From Fulvivirga marina (GTDB lineage Bacteria; Bacteroidota; Bacteroidia; Cytophagales; Cyclobacteriaceae): a DNA stretch of 64,000 nt. The stretch covers positions 161,064 to 225,063 of the forward strand of contig NZ_JAEUGD010000043.1 of NCBI RefSeq assembly GCF_016775155.1, read 5' to 3'. The notes below the pieces were generated by a model. That model saw only the letters and a list, made by a program, of their open reading frames with translations, had not been told where the DNA came from and made no database searches. This document shows, in pieces, positions 33,859-43,137 of the stretch. Numbering within the stretch: the first letter of the stretch is position 1; every line of letters begins with the position of its first letter. Both the position numbers and the translations under genes were made by a program.

Positions 33859-34275
33859 ATGAGAAATTCAAGATTATTATTTACTGTAATGCTCATGTTG
33901 GGTGTTACTATGGCCTTTGGTCAGGCGATGGGTAAGAAAGATCTAGACCCGGAAAAAATGTCTCAAAAAGAAATGGAAAAAGTGAGTGAGATTCTTCCTG
34001 ACCTTTCTGATGATCAAAAGGCCAAACTAAAGCAAGCAAGTATAGAGCACTTTGAACAGGTGAAGGCTTTCCATGAAGAAAATACGGAAGTTCGCGAATT
34101 AAGAAGAGAGAAAATGCAAGGCTTTCATGAAGCTAAATTGGCGACTTATAAGGAGACGCTAAGTCCGGAGCAGTATGTAAAACTTCTTGAATGGATGGTG
34201 ACACACCCAAGGCATGAAGGTCTCGGAGGACATAGAGGAGGCCATCATCATGGAGGCAAGAAAGGTAATAAGTAG
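33859..34275 (+). CDS. Small secreted Spy/CpxP-like protein with His-rich tail
   Basis: A 138-residue product with a signal peptide (cut near AFGQA) and a mostly helical mature part rich in Glu and Lys. LSDDQKAKLKQA and LSPEQYVKLLEWM resemble the LTxxQ repeats of the Spy/CpxP chaperone-like family. The end is a Gly/His-rich tail (GGHRGGHHHGGKK) that could bind metal ions. It is divergent from the LytS/LytR pair with 240 bases between, so its expression may be controlled by that system, in the manner of an envelope stress protein (inference). Confidence 0.68.
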   Translation: MRNSRLLFTVMLMLGVTMAFGQAMGKKDLDPEKMSQKEMEKVSEILPDLSDDQKAKLKQASIEHFEQVKAFHEENTEVRELRREKMQGFHEAKLATYKETLSPEQYVKLLEWMVTHPRHEGLGGHRGGHHHGGKKGNK

Positions 34276-34296
34276 TTGTTTCTGGCTTATTGAGCA

Positions 34297-34331
34297 AAGC
34301 CACCCGGAGAGGTTCGGGTGGCTTGCTTTTT
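34297..34331 (+). terminator. Rho-independent terminator after the Spy-like gene
   Basis: A perfect 10-bp stem AAGCCACCCG (34297-34306) and CGGGTGGCTT (34315-34324) is followed by GCTTTTT. It ends the single-gene transcript. Confidence 0.85.
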
Positions 34332-34362
34332 AGTTGGCATCAACACGAGTTATATCATGGGG

Positions 34363-35217
34363 CTACCTGCTGCTAATTTCTGTTTTTTGAGAGGTCTTTA
34401 CATTTGCTTTTGCCTTTACAGTGAATTGATCCGATTTTACGGATAAATTCATATTCAGGTCAGAACTTGTGTCAACGATAAAATGGTGAGCTATATCATA
34501 TACAGAAAATCCTGTACCACTGCCTTTGGCTTCCATATTTCCTCCTTCCATATCACCATTCAACTTTAATTCCTGAGTCAGGTCAAAGTGAGCCTTGTTA
34601 TCAGTAATACTCTTTAATTTATAAGTGGTTATAATAAGAATCTGCATAGGACTTGCTCCTGCCATGGGTACGGTCATAGGTACTTCCTGATTAAATTGGT
34701 CACCAACTTTCATAGGCTTTTCAGGATACTTTATATTTTTTATCAGCTGTTCGGTCATTTGTATAACTGATGACTCAAATTCCGGAGCCAAGTTTCCGGT
34801 GACAGAGTCCACCTTTAAGCTAATATCTCCTGAAACCTGTCCATATATTTTTGCTCCTTTAAGTGGACTCTCCGGTGTAGGGACAGGAGTACCATTTAAA
34901 GATTGCAAGGCATAGGCATCGTCATAAATGGTAGTAAACTGAAACTTTTCGCTTTCGCCTGTATCACCTGTTTCGATGGTAGTAGCAAAGTTTTGCTCTG
35001 CTTTTACTTCCATCGGTAAAGTTGTTCCACTGGCAGCAATCTGATCCAGTATTTGTTGGTCAGCTTCAAAATTTACAGTGGATACAGAGCTTGTACTCAT
35101 TACCAGCTTATATGTTGTGTTTGGGATAAGCTTTGCTTTAAACAAAACTTCATCCTGAGCCAAGGAATACAAAAAAGAGAGGCTAAATAGCACATAGGTT
35201 AATAAAAGTTTTTTCAT
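34363..35217 (-). CDS. Secreted protein of unknown function
   Basis: The 284-residue product starts with a signal peptide (MKKLLLTYVLFSLSFLYSLAQ). The mature part is beta-rich and full of Thr, Ser and Lys, with EYPEKPMKVGDQFNQ-like text near residue 180 and repeated amphipathic strands; it resembles DUF6263-type proteins of Bacteroidota, but no enzyme motif is visible. The ATG at 35217 begins the signal peptide and is preferred over a longer frame starting at 35262 inside the preceding gene. It lies 19 bases after the PrsW-type protease gene, so the two seem co-transcribed. Confidence 0.7.
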   Translation of the reverse strand: MKKLLLTYVLFSLSFLYSLAQDEVLFKAKLIPNTTYKLVMSTSSVSTVNFEADQQILDQIAASGTTLPMEVKAEQNFATTIETGDTGESEKFQFTTIYDDAYALQSLNGTPVPTPESPLKGAKIYGQVSGDISLKVDSVTGNLAPEFESSVIQMTEQLIKNIKYPEKPMKVGDQFNQEVPMTVPMAGASPMQILIITTYKLKSITDNKAHFDLTQELKLNGDMEGGNMEAKGSGTGFSVYDIAHHFIVDTSSDLNMNLSVKSDQFTVKAKANVKTSQKTEISSR

Positions 35218-35236
35218 TATTGATATTATAATTGCG

Positions 35237-37384
35237 TTAAATAAGGGTTTTACTTGTGACAAATTTGCCGATTTTTACCCACCCATGTGAATCAAATAAA
35301 TTTTTAAATGTTTTTTCACTTTGCAGTAATTGCAAATTGGGGATGGTTCTGAAGTAGGCATGAAGATCATCGTGGTACTTCAGAGACTCATTCTGATACC
35401 TTAATTTGATCAGCACATATGATGACTCCAAGCCAACCAAAGGCAATTCGGAATTCAATTTAACAAGAAACCAATGCGGGTCGGGATCATCTTCATCATG
35501 AAGAATGATCCTGTCTATAATTGTACCTGTAATTGGTTCCTTAAGCAGGTCAGCTAATGCCTGATTATAAGGATCATTTTTAATATAAATGTTGAGCCCT
35601 ACATAGTTGTGTGCTTTGATTGAGTTAAGTAAAAACCAGCTTATGATCATCTTGGATTGAGGCAATGTGCCATATCCCCTTTTTTCCCGGCTGCTAAAGT
35701 AGACATCTCTCCAGTAGCCCTTTACGAGGTTAAAAGAACTCAGGTTGGAGCCGAAGAACACGATTAGTAAGCCTGCTGATGAAATACTTCCAACCAGTGC
35801 TTGGTGAGCCTCTGAAGGGCCGTAATCCCAACCAACCATAATATACTCAATACCTAAAATGAAAGTTAAGGCTACAGTCAGAAATAACCTTGAACCTTCT
35901 GCTTTATGTGCCATTTTATAGTCAAAGAAAGACGAGTTGTTGAGGCTGTTGTTTATCATTATTATCCATACCTGAACGATAAAAATGAAAAACAGGATAA
36001 AGATCAAAACGAGGTTTTGAAATAAAAGGAAATCGTATAGACCATGTACCACGCTCGCGATCAAAAAAGAAATGGCGAAAGCCAGTGCAGGATGGTAAGC
36101 ATTATTTTTAAACCGGCTTATAACCAGTCCATATGCAGCAATGGATGAAGCCATCATGTGCCCCACTACCGAAAGGTATGCCCGCCCGTGAATAATGCCA
36201 TCGGCAACATCCTGAAAGTAGAGCAGGTTTTCCACAAAAGCAAACCCAAGAGCAGATGCAGAAGCATAGATAATATAGTCGATAGGTTCTTTAAGTACCT
36301 TGGTAAACAGTGCCAGTAGAATGAATGGTAATATTTTAACCAGTTCCTCCGGTACACCTATGGCAAAAACGGCATAGAAAAGATCTCCGAAAAAGTTTCC
36401 ATCCATATCCCAATTCAGGAAAATATCTTTTAGGTCTATTATTAGCAATACACCCAAGACTGAGAGCATTCCTGAGAACAACATCAAGATGAAATAAATA
36501 ATCCTGTCTGGGTTAAATATGTCCAGCCTGATCAGGTAGATCAACCATATCGCAGCAATAGCTAGGGCTGCCAGCAGGCCCAATGGTTTAATAGGGTCAA
36601 AAATGGTACCTAATGACCAAATAAAATATTGAACCGGTTGTAAATCATATAGATAAATCTGGCGGGTTAGGGAATAAGAAAAATATAGAGAGGCACTGCC
36701 ATAATTCAGTAGGTCGTAAAGCCTGGAGTAATTTTTACTTTGGGTATATTTATCGATTAGCAGGTTGACTGTTTTTCCAAAATAGTTGCTCGTGGTTCCT
36801 AACTCTTTCCAAAAGTACTCGTTTGCTTGTTTAGTGTCTTTAGCTTCATATATCTTACCCAGGTAGTAATTTACATAAGGTACTGAGGTTGGAGTAATTT
36901 TATTCAGCCAATTCAGGGATTCATCATAGTTGTCTTCCAGAAAATATATTACTCCTAATCCAAAGGCCCCCAGTGTGGTGTCTCCTTTGCCATATTGGTG
37001 GTTATACCATTCTTGTAGTTTTTCTATCTCTTTATAATGGTGGCCATCACTTAGCTCCCAATAATCTGGCAATGCCATATATGTGGTAATAAATTCATGT
37101 TGATAAACCAGGTTATCGGCATAATCATCCAAACCATCAAACTTTAAATCATGTTTTACAGCATCACGTACACTGTCCTGAGGGTTGTAAGCATAAGCTA
37201 TTTCCGTAGGTTTAGGAGTTGGTAATTGCTCTACGAGAAGGTAGCATGCGGTTAAAAATGTAATGCTTGTAATTGTCGCAATGGACATAGGAGATTTGAG
37301 CAAAGCTTTAGCATCGGACGTAGTTGTGAACTTCCAGTAAATATAAGATCCTACTAAAAGGAGAATCAAAAAGACAAAAAACAT
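35237..37384 (-). CDS. PrsW-family membrane metalloprotease with TPR-like N-terminal part
   Basis: The 715-residue protein has two membrane segments at the start (about residues 1-17 and 29-49), a soluble stretch of about 180 residues with TPR-like helical repeats (NYDESLNWLNKI, YYLGKIYEAKD), and a PrsW-type core of seven or more segments. Family residues are seen in GVPEELVKILPFILL, GFAFVENLLYF, VGHMMASSIAAYG and VVHGLYDFLLF. PrsW cleaves anti-sigma factors within the membrane in Bacillus; here no anti-sigma gene is near. A further soluble C-terminal region of about 170 residues is present. It is much longer than standard PrsW. Confidence 0.82.
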   Translation of the reverse strand: MFFVFLILLLVGSYIYWKFTTTSDAKALLKSPMSIATITSITFLTACYLLVEQLPTPKPTEIAYAYNPQDSVRDAVKHDLKFDGLDDYADNLVYQHEFITTYMALPDYWELSDGHHYKEIEKLQEWYNHQYGKGDTTLGAFGLGVIYFLEDNYDESLNWLNKITPTSVPYVNYYLGKIYEAKDTKQANEYFWKELGTTSNYFGKTVNLLIDKYTQSKNYSRLYDLLNYGSASLYFSYSLTRQIYLYDLQPVQYFIWSLGTIFDPIKPLGLLAALAIAAIWLIYLIRLDIFNPDRIIYFILMLFSGMLSVLGVLLIIDLKDIFLNWDMDGNFFGDLFYAVFAIGVPEELVKILPFILLALFTKVLKEPIDYIIYASASALGFAFVENLLYFQDVADGIIHGRAYLSVVGHMMASSIAAYGLVISRFKNNAYHPALAFAISFLIASVVHGLYDFLLFQNLVLIFILFFIFIVQVWIIMINNSLNNSSFFDYKMAHKAEGSRLFLTVALTFILGIEYIMVGWDYGPSEAHQALVGSISSAGLLIVFFGSNLSSFNLVKGYWRDVYFSSREKRGYGTLPQSKMIISWFLLNSIKAHNYVGLNIYIKNDPYNQALADLLKEPITGTIIDRIILHDEDDPDPHWFLVKLNSELPLVGLESSYVLIKLRYQNESLKYHDDLHAYFRTIPNLQLLQSEKTFKNLFDSHGWVKIGKFVTSKTLI

Positions 37385-37491
37385 CAGCGATATTGAGTTG
37401 GGTGCAAATTACTAATATAATTATTTTGCTATAGCCGTTGCTTATCTGGTATAAGTTTTCTTAATAAAAACATAGGTAGGGTAATAGAGTT

Positions 37492-38370
37492 CTACTCAAA
37501 CCTTTTCAAATCCATATTAGTAAAAGTCCATTCAGGGGTTTCCAATACCTCACCAAAACCTGAGGAGTACCAAGGGCTAATACCCTTATCATTCCTGTTT
37601 TTAAGGATCTGTATTTCTTGGGCTGGCATGTAGCTTTGGGCCAGTAAAAATATTTTTTCCCTTGTTTCTGGCTTTGTGGCAACATCTACTACTATTACAG
37701 CATGACCTGGAGAGCCTCCCTGGATAAATACATCCCCAACCTGCAACTGATCTGTTTTTATGGGTGTAAGCTCCTTAGCCAGAGATAGCGTGCCGGCATA
37801 ACTGAAAATAATTTCCATATATTTCCAGAAGTCTTTGTAGGTGTTAGACGGAGAGCCTGCCTGATACCATGAGACATCGTTCCCTTTTACAGCAATTCTT
37901 TTGCCTTTTATCCATTCGGAATAATCCACTCTAAAACCATTAGTGAAGTTGAAGTGAATTTTTTCAAATTCCTTTTGGCTCCACAGGTGCTCAGCCCTTA
38001 ATCGCATTACAGCGTCAGCACATTGATGTAGGTCTCGTTCTCCTATTTTGAGATCAACAACAGCGGTATAAATATTGAAATTTGGCTTTGGTATTCCATT
38101 ATAGTATCTGACCATTGTGCCGTCCGGTTTGAGTGGCAATTGTCTGAGATATTCTCCAAAAGAATGTGTTTCTGCAGATGTCCTTTCAAAGCCTGGTGGA
38201 GTGTTTATTCTTGTTTCAATGGTGTTGCCTTTAATGTTAATTATTGGCTTAACTTTTTTTGGAGAGGTTGAGAACTCACCTTTTGATGGGCTCTCGTTGC
38301 TCGTTTGGCCACATGCCTGAAACATGAAAGAAAAGATGATTAATAATGTGGAGCAGGCTTTCATGTGCAT
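37492..38370 (-). CDS. DUF4846 lipoprotein
   Basis: The 292-residue product has a lipoprotein signal (FSFMFQACG, Cys near residue 20) and a DUF4846 domain over about residues 50-285. Recognisable stretches are TPPGFERTSA, FGEYLRQLPLKPDGT, IGERDLHQCADAVMRLRAEHL, FNFTNGFRVDYSEW and GGSPGHAVIVVDVA, LAQSYMPAQEIQILKN, SPWY. The conserved Cys and His in the domain recall NlpC/P60-type folds, but this link is not proven. ATG codons at 38370 and 38364 are both possible starts. It is a single gene. Confidence 0.82.
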   Translation of the reverse strand: MHMKACSTLLIIFSFMFQACGQTSNESPSKGEFSTSPKKVKPIINIKGNTIETRINTPPGFERTSAETHSFGEYLRQLPLKPDGTMVRYYNGIPKPNFNIYTAVVDLKIGERDLHQCADAVMRLRAEHLWSQKEFEKIHFNFTNGFRVDYSEWIKGKRIAVKGNDVSWYQAGSPSNTYKDFWKYMEIIFSYAGTLSLAKELTPIKTDQLQVGDVFIQGGSPGHAVIVVDVATKPETREKIFLLAQSYMPAQEIQILKNRNDKGISPWYSSGFGEVLETPEWTFTNMDLKRFE

Positions 38371-38608
38371 TGATTCAAATAGTATGTTTTAGCATATACT
38401 TCTACTTTATTACTTTTCTGATGATTTTAGAGGTAATTCAATAGACATTAAGTCAGATAGACCTAATTCTGTAAAGTAACAGAAGGTACTTTGAGTTACT
38501 AATTAGAATTTTTAGGTATAAACTCATATTCATAAAATTTTTTTGTAAACTGCATTCTAGGAACTTAATGTCGATAGTGGTGGTTTAGGCAATGGTTAAA
38601 CTCTTTTT

Positions 38609-39604
38609 ATGAAGAAAATCTTAAGCACGGCAATCATTTTACAGCTGCTCTGTCTATCACAGGCTATATCACAGGTAGAACAAGATGCACCTGAGCTTGA
38701 TAAAGTAATTGCTATTCCTTACCGGCCTAAAATTGCAGAGTTTAGCTATAATACATTATACGATTATAATACTTATTGTGCTTCTGATGAATTTGGAAAC
38801 TCCAGTTCCGAAGTGGAAAGAGATAGTCAGCTTAAGTTACGTTTGGGTATTCCTCTTGTAATCAATGACTCCAAGCTGTTTGGCGTACAATTCAAGTATG
38901 ATCGGCACAATTTTGTGCTTGACTTTGAAGATTCCCCTGAACGATATGAGCTTTATGATCATATAGAAAAGAAAAGTTTTACCAGTTTGGGAGCGCGGTT
39001 CTTATTTCAGAAGTCTCTTGATGATACCAGGGAAATAACGCTCATAGCTGGAGGAGAAGTAAAAAGCGATGAGGTTGTGGTCAATAAAAATACGACTAAG
39101 TACTATTCACATATTGCTTATAATAAACAGCTTAATAATCGCACCAAGATCGGGGCGGGGCTTATGATCTCATATACCCTTGGCAGACCACAAATTTATC
39201 CGCTTGTAAGCTATGAGCGCAGATTAAGCAAAAAATGGACACTTGATCTTAACATTCCCAAGCGAGCTGCAATTCGCTACAGAGCCAATGAGAAGTTTTA
39301 TATTACGGCATTAACAGAGGTGAAAGGGTGGCGATATGCGGTGAATAATGCTGAATTATCAACAGAAAGTAATGGGCTGACACTTCGTAAATCGGATATT
39401 AATATCGGATTGAGCATAGAGCATGAGGTTCATGATTGGCTATGGTTAGGTCTTGACATGGGCTTATCTAAAAATTTGCGCTATTTCTTGGCTGAGCCTG
39501 GAGACGGGCGTAAAGACGCTGTCATTGACCTGACTTCTGATGATACCCCTTATCTAAAATTCGGACTCTTCATTGTTCCTCCTAAAAAAATGTACCTAAA
39601 GTAA
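38609..39604 (+). CDS. Outer-membrane beta-barrel-like protein (DUF6268-type)
   Basis: The 331-residue product has a signal peptide (hydrophobic run ending near LSQAISQ) and then alternating amphipathic strands such as KLRLGIPLVINDSKLFGVQFKYD in pieces, LISYTLGRPQIYPLVSYERRL and LKFGLFIVPPK. The layout fits an outer-membrane barrel of the DUF6268 group of Bacteroidota. Nothing about substrates can be read. It is divergent from the DUF4846 lipoprotein gene with 238 bases between the starts. Confidence 0.65.
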   Translation: MKKILSTAIILQLLCLSQAISQVEQDAPELDKVIAIPYRPKIAEFSYNTLYDYNTYCASDEFGNSSSEVERDSQLKLRLGIPLVINDSKLFGVQFKYDRHNFVLDFEDSPERYELYDHIEKKSFTSLGARFLFQKSLDDTREITLIAGGEVKSDEVVVNKNTTKYYSHIAYNKQLNNRTKIGAGLMISYTLGRPQIYPLVSYERRLSKKWTLDLNIPKRAAIRYRANEKFYITALTEVKGWRYAVNNAELSTESNGLTLRKSDINIGLSIEHEVHDWLWLGLDMGLSKNLRYFLAEPGDGRKDAVIDLTSDDTPYLKFGLFIVPPKKMYLK

Positions 39605-39745
39605 CTCTCTTTGTGTTCTTCAGGGTTTTGTCTGGTGTATTACTAAAAAATTCACCAGAGCGTAATACGGAAGTAACTGATATATGCTAAATTTTGGTCA
39701 AATTGCCAACAAAAACATATAGCCGGTTTATAACCCTGCAAATTT

Positions 39746-41311
39746 ATGAAGCATTATCAAGCCATTATTTTACTTATAGCATTAATTACGGCCTGTAGTC
39801 CTGTAAAAAAGAATGAAGAGCAACCCCCAGAGTTACCTAAAGATGGTATAGCCCAATATTATGACAGCTCCCTAAAACCTTTTTACCACAGTGTGGCGTC
39901 TGGAGACCCTCTGAAAGACATGGTGATTATCTGGACCCGGGTGACACCGGAAGATTCATTAAAAACTATAGAGGTAGATTGGGAAATTTCTACTGATGCC
40001 CAATTTACCAGTATAGTAAACTCAGGTAAAGTTTTCACTGGGCCTGATGTAGATTATACTGTAAAGGTCGATGTGGACCAGCTTTCTCCTAATACAGAGT
40101 ACTACTATAGATTTAAGGCCCTTGGCTCAGTTTCGCCTACAGGTCGGACAAATACGGCCCCGGAAGCTTTGGTTGACAGCCTTAAGTTTGCAGTAGTGAG
40201 TTGCAGCAATTATGAATGGGGATATTTTAATGCCTATAAGAAGCTTGCTGAGCGTAATGATATAGACGCAATACTTCACTTGGGAGATTATATCTATGAG
40301 TACCCCGCTGGGACCTACGGAGATACTACACTTGGTAGAAAACATTTTCCAGAGCACGAAATTATATCATTAGAAGATTATAGGCTCCGCTATTCACAAT
40401 ATAGGCTGGATCCCGATCTAAGGGCTGCACATCAAAGTCACCCGTTTATAACCATTTGGGATGACCACGAGATCGCCAACGACTCATATACCGAAGGTGC
40501 TCAGAACCATCAGCCTGAGGAAGGGCCGTATGCTGACAGAAGAGAAGCGGCCAGAAAGGCATATTACGAATGGCTTCCTGTCAGGTCTTCAAGTCACTTA
40601 TATAGGAATTTTAAATATGGAGAGTTAGCAGAACTTATCATGCTTGACGAGCGGCTTGAGGGACGAACCGCTCCGGTAGATAGTATTAAGGACCCTGCTT
40701 TTGAAGATGAGAGTCGGGCAATGTTAGGCTCGGAGCAGATGCAGTGGTTTGAAAGACGGTTAAGCACTACCGAAGCACATTGGAAAATTATCGGCAATCA
40801 GGTTATTTATTCTTACCTCAACTGGGGGCGACCAACCTTTAATATTAATCTTGACTCATGGGATGGCTATCCTGTAGAGCAAAAGAAAATCTCTGAATTT
40901 ATAAAAGGCAATAAAATAGATAATGTTGTTTTTGTTACAGGGGATACGCATTCAGCCTTTGCTTTTGAAGTTACTGTTAATCCCTTTGGTGACTATGATC
41001 CGGTTTCCGGACAAGGTGCCTTTGCTGTGGAGTTTGGTACTACCAGCATTAATTCAGGTAACTCCGATGAGCGTTTTCCTGTAGATTCGGTAAAGCATCA
41101 TGAGCAGAAAATTACTAATTCACCCGTCAACCCACATTTGAAGTATTCAAACTTGCGGAACCATGGTTACTTATTGCTGTCATTATACCCTGAGGAGGTC
41201 AAGGCTGACTTTTACTTTGTTGAAACGGTTAAAAAGCCAAGTGATCGCCAAGCGTTAGGCAAATCGGTAACCGTTAAAAGCGGGAGTCATCGTTTGCTCT
41301 TTTCAGAGTGA
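39746..41311 (+). CDS. phoD: PhoD-family alkaline phosphatase lipoprotein
   Basis: The 521-residue exported enzyme has a lipoprotein signal (ALITACS, Cys near residue 17). The N-terminal domain of the PhoD family is present (YHSVASGDPLKDMVIIWTRVTPED), followed by the metallophosphoesterase part with VVSCSNYEWGYFNAY, ILHLGDYIYEY and TIWDDHEIANDS, then NQVIYS and VFVTGDTHSAFAFEV. These carry the metal-binding residues for Fe/Ca. It should release phosphate from phosphomono- or diesters outside the inner membrane. It is a single gene followed by a clear hairpin. Confidence 0.92.
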   Translation: MKHYQAIILLIALITACSPVKKNEEQPPELPKDGIAQYYDSSLKPFYHSVASGDPLKDMVIIWTRVTPEDSLKTIEVDWEISTDAQFTSIVNSGKVFTGPDVDYTVKVDVDQLSPNTEYYYRFKALGSVSPTGRTNTAPEALVDSLKFAVVSCSNYEWGYFNAYKKLAERNDIDAILHLGDYIYEYPAGTYGDTTLGRKHFPEHEIISLEDYRLRYSQYRLDPDLRAAHQSHPFITIWDDHEIANDSYTEGAQNHQPEEGPYADRREAARKAYYEWLPVRSSSHLYRNFKYGELAELIMLDERLEGRTAPVDSIKDPAFEDESRAMLGSEQMQWFERRLSTTEAHWKIIGNQVIYSYLNWGRPTFNINLDSWDGYPVEQKKISEFIKGNKIDNVVFVTGDTHSAFAFEVTVNPFGDYDPVSGQGAFAVEFGTTSINSGNSDERFPVDSVKHHEQKITNSPVNPHLKYSNLRNHGYLLLSLYPEEVKADFYFVETVKKPSDRQALGKSVTVKSGSHRLLFSE

Positions 41312-41627
41312 CACCAAATACTTGCAGGCTTCCGGTATTTATAGTTGCGGAAGCCTGCTTAATATTTGATTCAACAACCAGTACCCTCCTATCAAAATTC
41401 TTCATAGTAAACATTGGGAAGCCATAGATGTTAAATCTAATTATATACGGAGATATGTATATTCTTAGCCTACCATTGCCAAATGCTTTCTGAACATCAA
41501 TCCGCTTTAAAAGCGGTTACAACTTGGGTTATAGTCGTCTAACTAACTGGAATATTTAATCTGGCATGGTTTTTCGTTATTTGTATTCTGTAATTCAGAA
41601 CATTATCATTATTTAAACTTCAATAAT
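41312..41627. other. Intergenic stretch with terminator only
   Basis: About 316 bases without a gene. The first 50 hold the hairpin ending the phoD transcript; the rest is AT-rich with no reading frame of note, no tRNA and no strong promoter match. Confidence 0.6.
41324..41362 (+). terminator. Terminator after phoD
   Basis: A perfect 11-bp stem GCAGGCTTCCG (41324-41334) and CGGAAGCCTGC (41348-41358) with a 13-base loop, followed by a short T-rich tail (TTAAT). Confidence 0.75.
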
Positions 41628-42176
41628 ATGAAACTTAAATTAGCCATTCTTTCGCTTCTGTCGTTGGCATTATTTTACACTGCTGATGCTCAGGTAGTAG
41701 GCAATAGCTTCCCCGCTTTGGAAGCTGAGACTGTTGAGGACGCTGTTGTTAACCTTCCTGAGGATACCAAAGGAAAGTATACACTTCTTGGCATGGCCTA
41801 TTCCAAGAAATCTGAGGATGACCTCAACACCTGGTTTAGCCCTGTATACAATAAGTTCATAAGGGAAAATACCGGCCTTTTTGCTTCATTTGCTTATGAC
41901 GTCAACGTTTACTTTATCCCGATGTTTACGGGTGTAAATGCAGCAGCTACTGGTACAGCTAAGAATAAAGCAATGAAGAATATTGACGCAAAATTGCTAC
42001 CTTATATTTTATTTTATAAGGGCAAGCTAAAGCCTTATAAGGATTCTCTTGAATTCGAAAAGAGAGATGTTCCCTACTTCTTTGTCCTTGACAAAGTCGG
42101 GAAGGTAATCTACGCCACATCAGGAGGATATTCTGAAAAGAAAATGTCTGAAATAGAGGAATTGATAGAGGAGTAA
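41628..42176 (+). CDS. Secreted thioredoxin-fold-like protein without catalytic cysteines
   Basis: The 182-residue product has a signal peptide (cut after ADA) and a body that looks like a thioredoxin fold: NSFPALEAETVEDAVVNLPEDTKGKYTLLG at the front (given in parts), a helix with DDLNTWFSPVYNKF, and near the end DVPYFFVLDKVGKVIYATSGGYSE, matching the cis-Pro strand and last sheet. No CxxC or peroxidatic Cys is present, so it is unlikely to be a redox enzyme; it might be a chaperone or a scaffold. The resemblance to thioredoxin is an inference from layout. Confidence 0.6.
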   Translation: MKLKLAILSLLSLALFYTADAQVVGNSFPALEAETVEDAVVNLPEDTKGKYTLLGMAYSKKSEDDLNTWFSPVYNKFIRENTGLFASFAYDVNVYFIPMFTGVNAAATGTAKNKAMKNIDAKLLPYILFYKGKLKPYKDSLEFEKRDVPYFFVLDKVGKVIYATSGGYSEKKMSEIEELIEE

Positions 42177-42201
42177 ATTACTTCGAAGTAACATAATTGC
42201 A

Positions 42202-42240
42202 AAGGGTGATTAGGGGAAATATTCCGGAATCATCCTTTTT
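42202..42240. terminator. Terminator between convergent genes
   Basis: AAGGGTGATT (42202-42211) pairs with AATCATCCTT (42228-42237) with one G-T pair, followed by TTTT. It ends the thioredoxin-like gene; the minus-strand phosphoesterase ends at 42240 on the other side. Confidence 0.7.
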
Positions 42241-42926
42241 TATTTTATTCTTCCGCTTCCTGGCGGGTACATTTTATCCACCCTGTCACTGATAAAAACT
42301 TCCTTGGTTTCTATGTTCATAAGTGTAAGCGTACCGTCCCAGCCTGCTCCGGTATCCATTAACCAAACTTCACACGATTTTATGGGACGGTCATTATATT
42401 TATGGATAGGCGTGTGACCAATAAATACCTCATCATAAGGAGTTATATTTTTCTGATCTCCATTTATCCTGCGAGCCATGGCTGTCCGGTACAGGCTTCT
42501 ATCCCATAGAAATGTACTTGGTCCCTGAACTTCCAGTGGTACTTCAGGGTCTATACCCGCATGCACGAACAATTTGTTTTTATTAAGATAGTAATATCGG
42601 GCATTTTGTAAAAGGTTGACGTGAGTATCAGGCATTCCTCCAGGGTAGCTTTTTATAGTATTAGCCCCCCCTTGGCTAAGCCATATATCATTAACGTTCC
42701 CTCCCAAGGCCCATTCCAAAGTCCAGTGATCATGATTGCCTAATATAAATACCAGATTCCGGATCTTGAGCAACTCTTCAATAGCCTGATTGGTTTCCGG
42801 CCATCCGTCGCAAACATCTCCAAGGCAAACTAACTGATCATTCTCATAATCAAATGAAGATCGCTCCAAACATTGAATAAGTGCTTTGTATGCACCATGG
42901 ATGTCGCCAACAACAAATTGCTTCAT
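42240..42926 (-). CDS. Calcineurin-type metallophosphoesterase
   Basis: The 228-residue cytosolic enzyme shows the PPP/PrpA-type metal motifs GDIHGAYKAL, GDVCDGWPE and LGNHDHWTLEW, then FVHAGIDPE and IGHTPIHK. These hold two metal ions and support phosphoester cleavage. In the second motif the common Arg of GDxxDR is Gly, as in part of this family. The substrate could be a phosphoprotein or a dinucleotide tetraphosphate; the sequence does not decide. It is a single gene. Confidence 0.88.
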   Translation of the reverse strand: MKQFVVGDIHGAYKALIQCLERSSFDYENDQLVCLGDVCDGWPETNQAIEELLKIRNLVFILGNHDHWTLEWALGGNVNDIWLSQGGANTIKSYPGGMPDTHVNLLQNARYYYLNKNKLFVHAGIDPEVPLEVQGPSTFLWDRSLYRTAMARRINGDQKNITPYDEVFIGHTPIHKYNDRPIKSCEVWLMDTGAGWDGTLTLMNIETKEVFISDRVDKMYPPGSGRIK

Positions 42927-43137
42927 ATTTTTAACAACAATACAAGAAAGTATAAGTTAAAAAGATTATTGGGTAAACATGCATATTTGTGAACCGATTA
43001 TTAAGCCGGCTTAACCCTTTATAAAATTTTTCAGCTGAAATATATATTATTGTATAGTTTTACAGTTGATAGATAAAAATACTGAAAGGTGGGCAAAACT
43101 GCTCAGCCGTGAGTTTTAGAATTAACCAATCTTAGGA

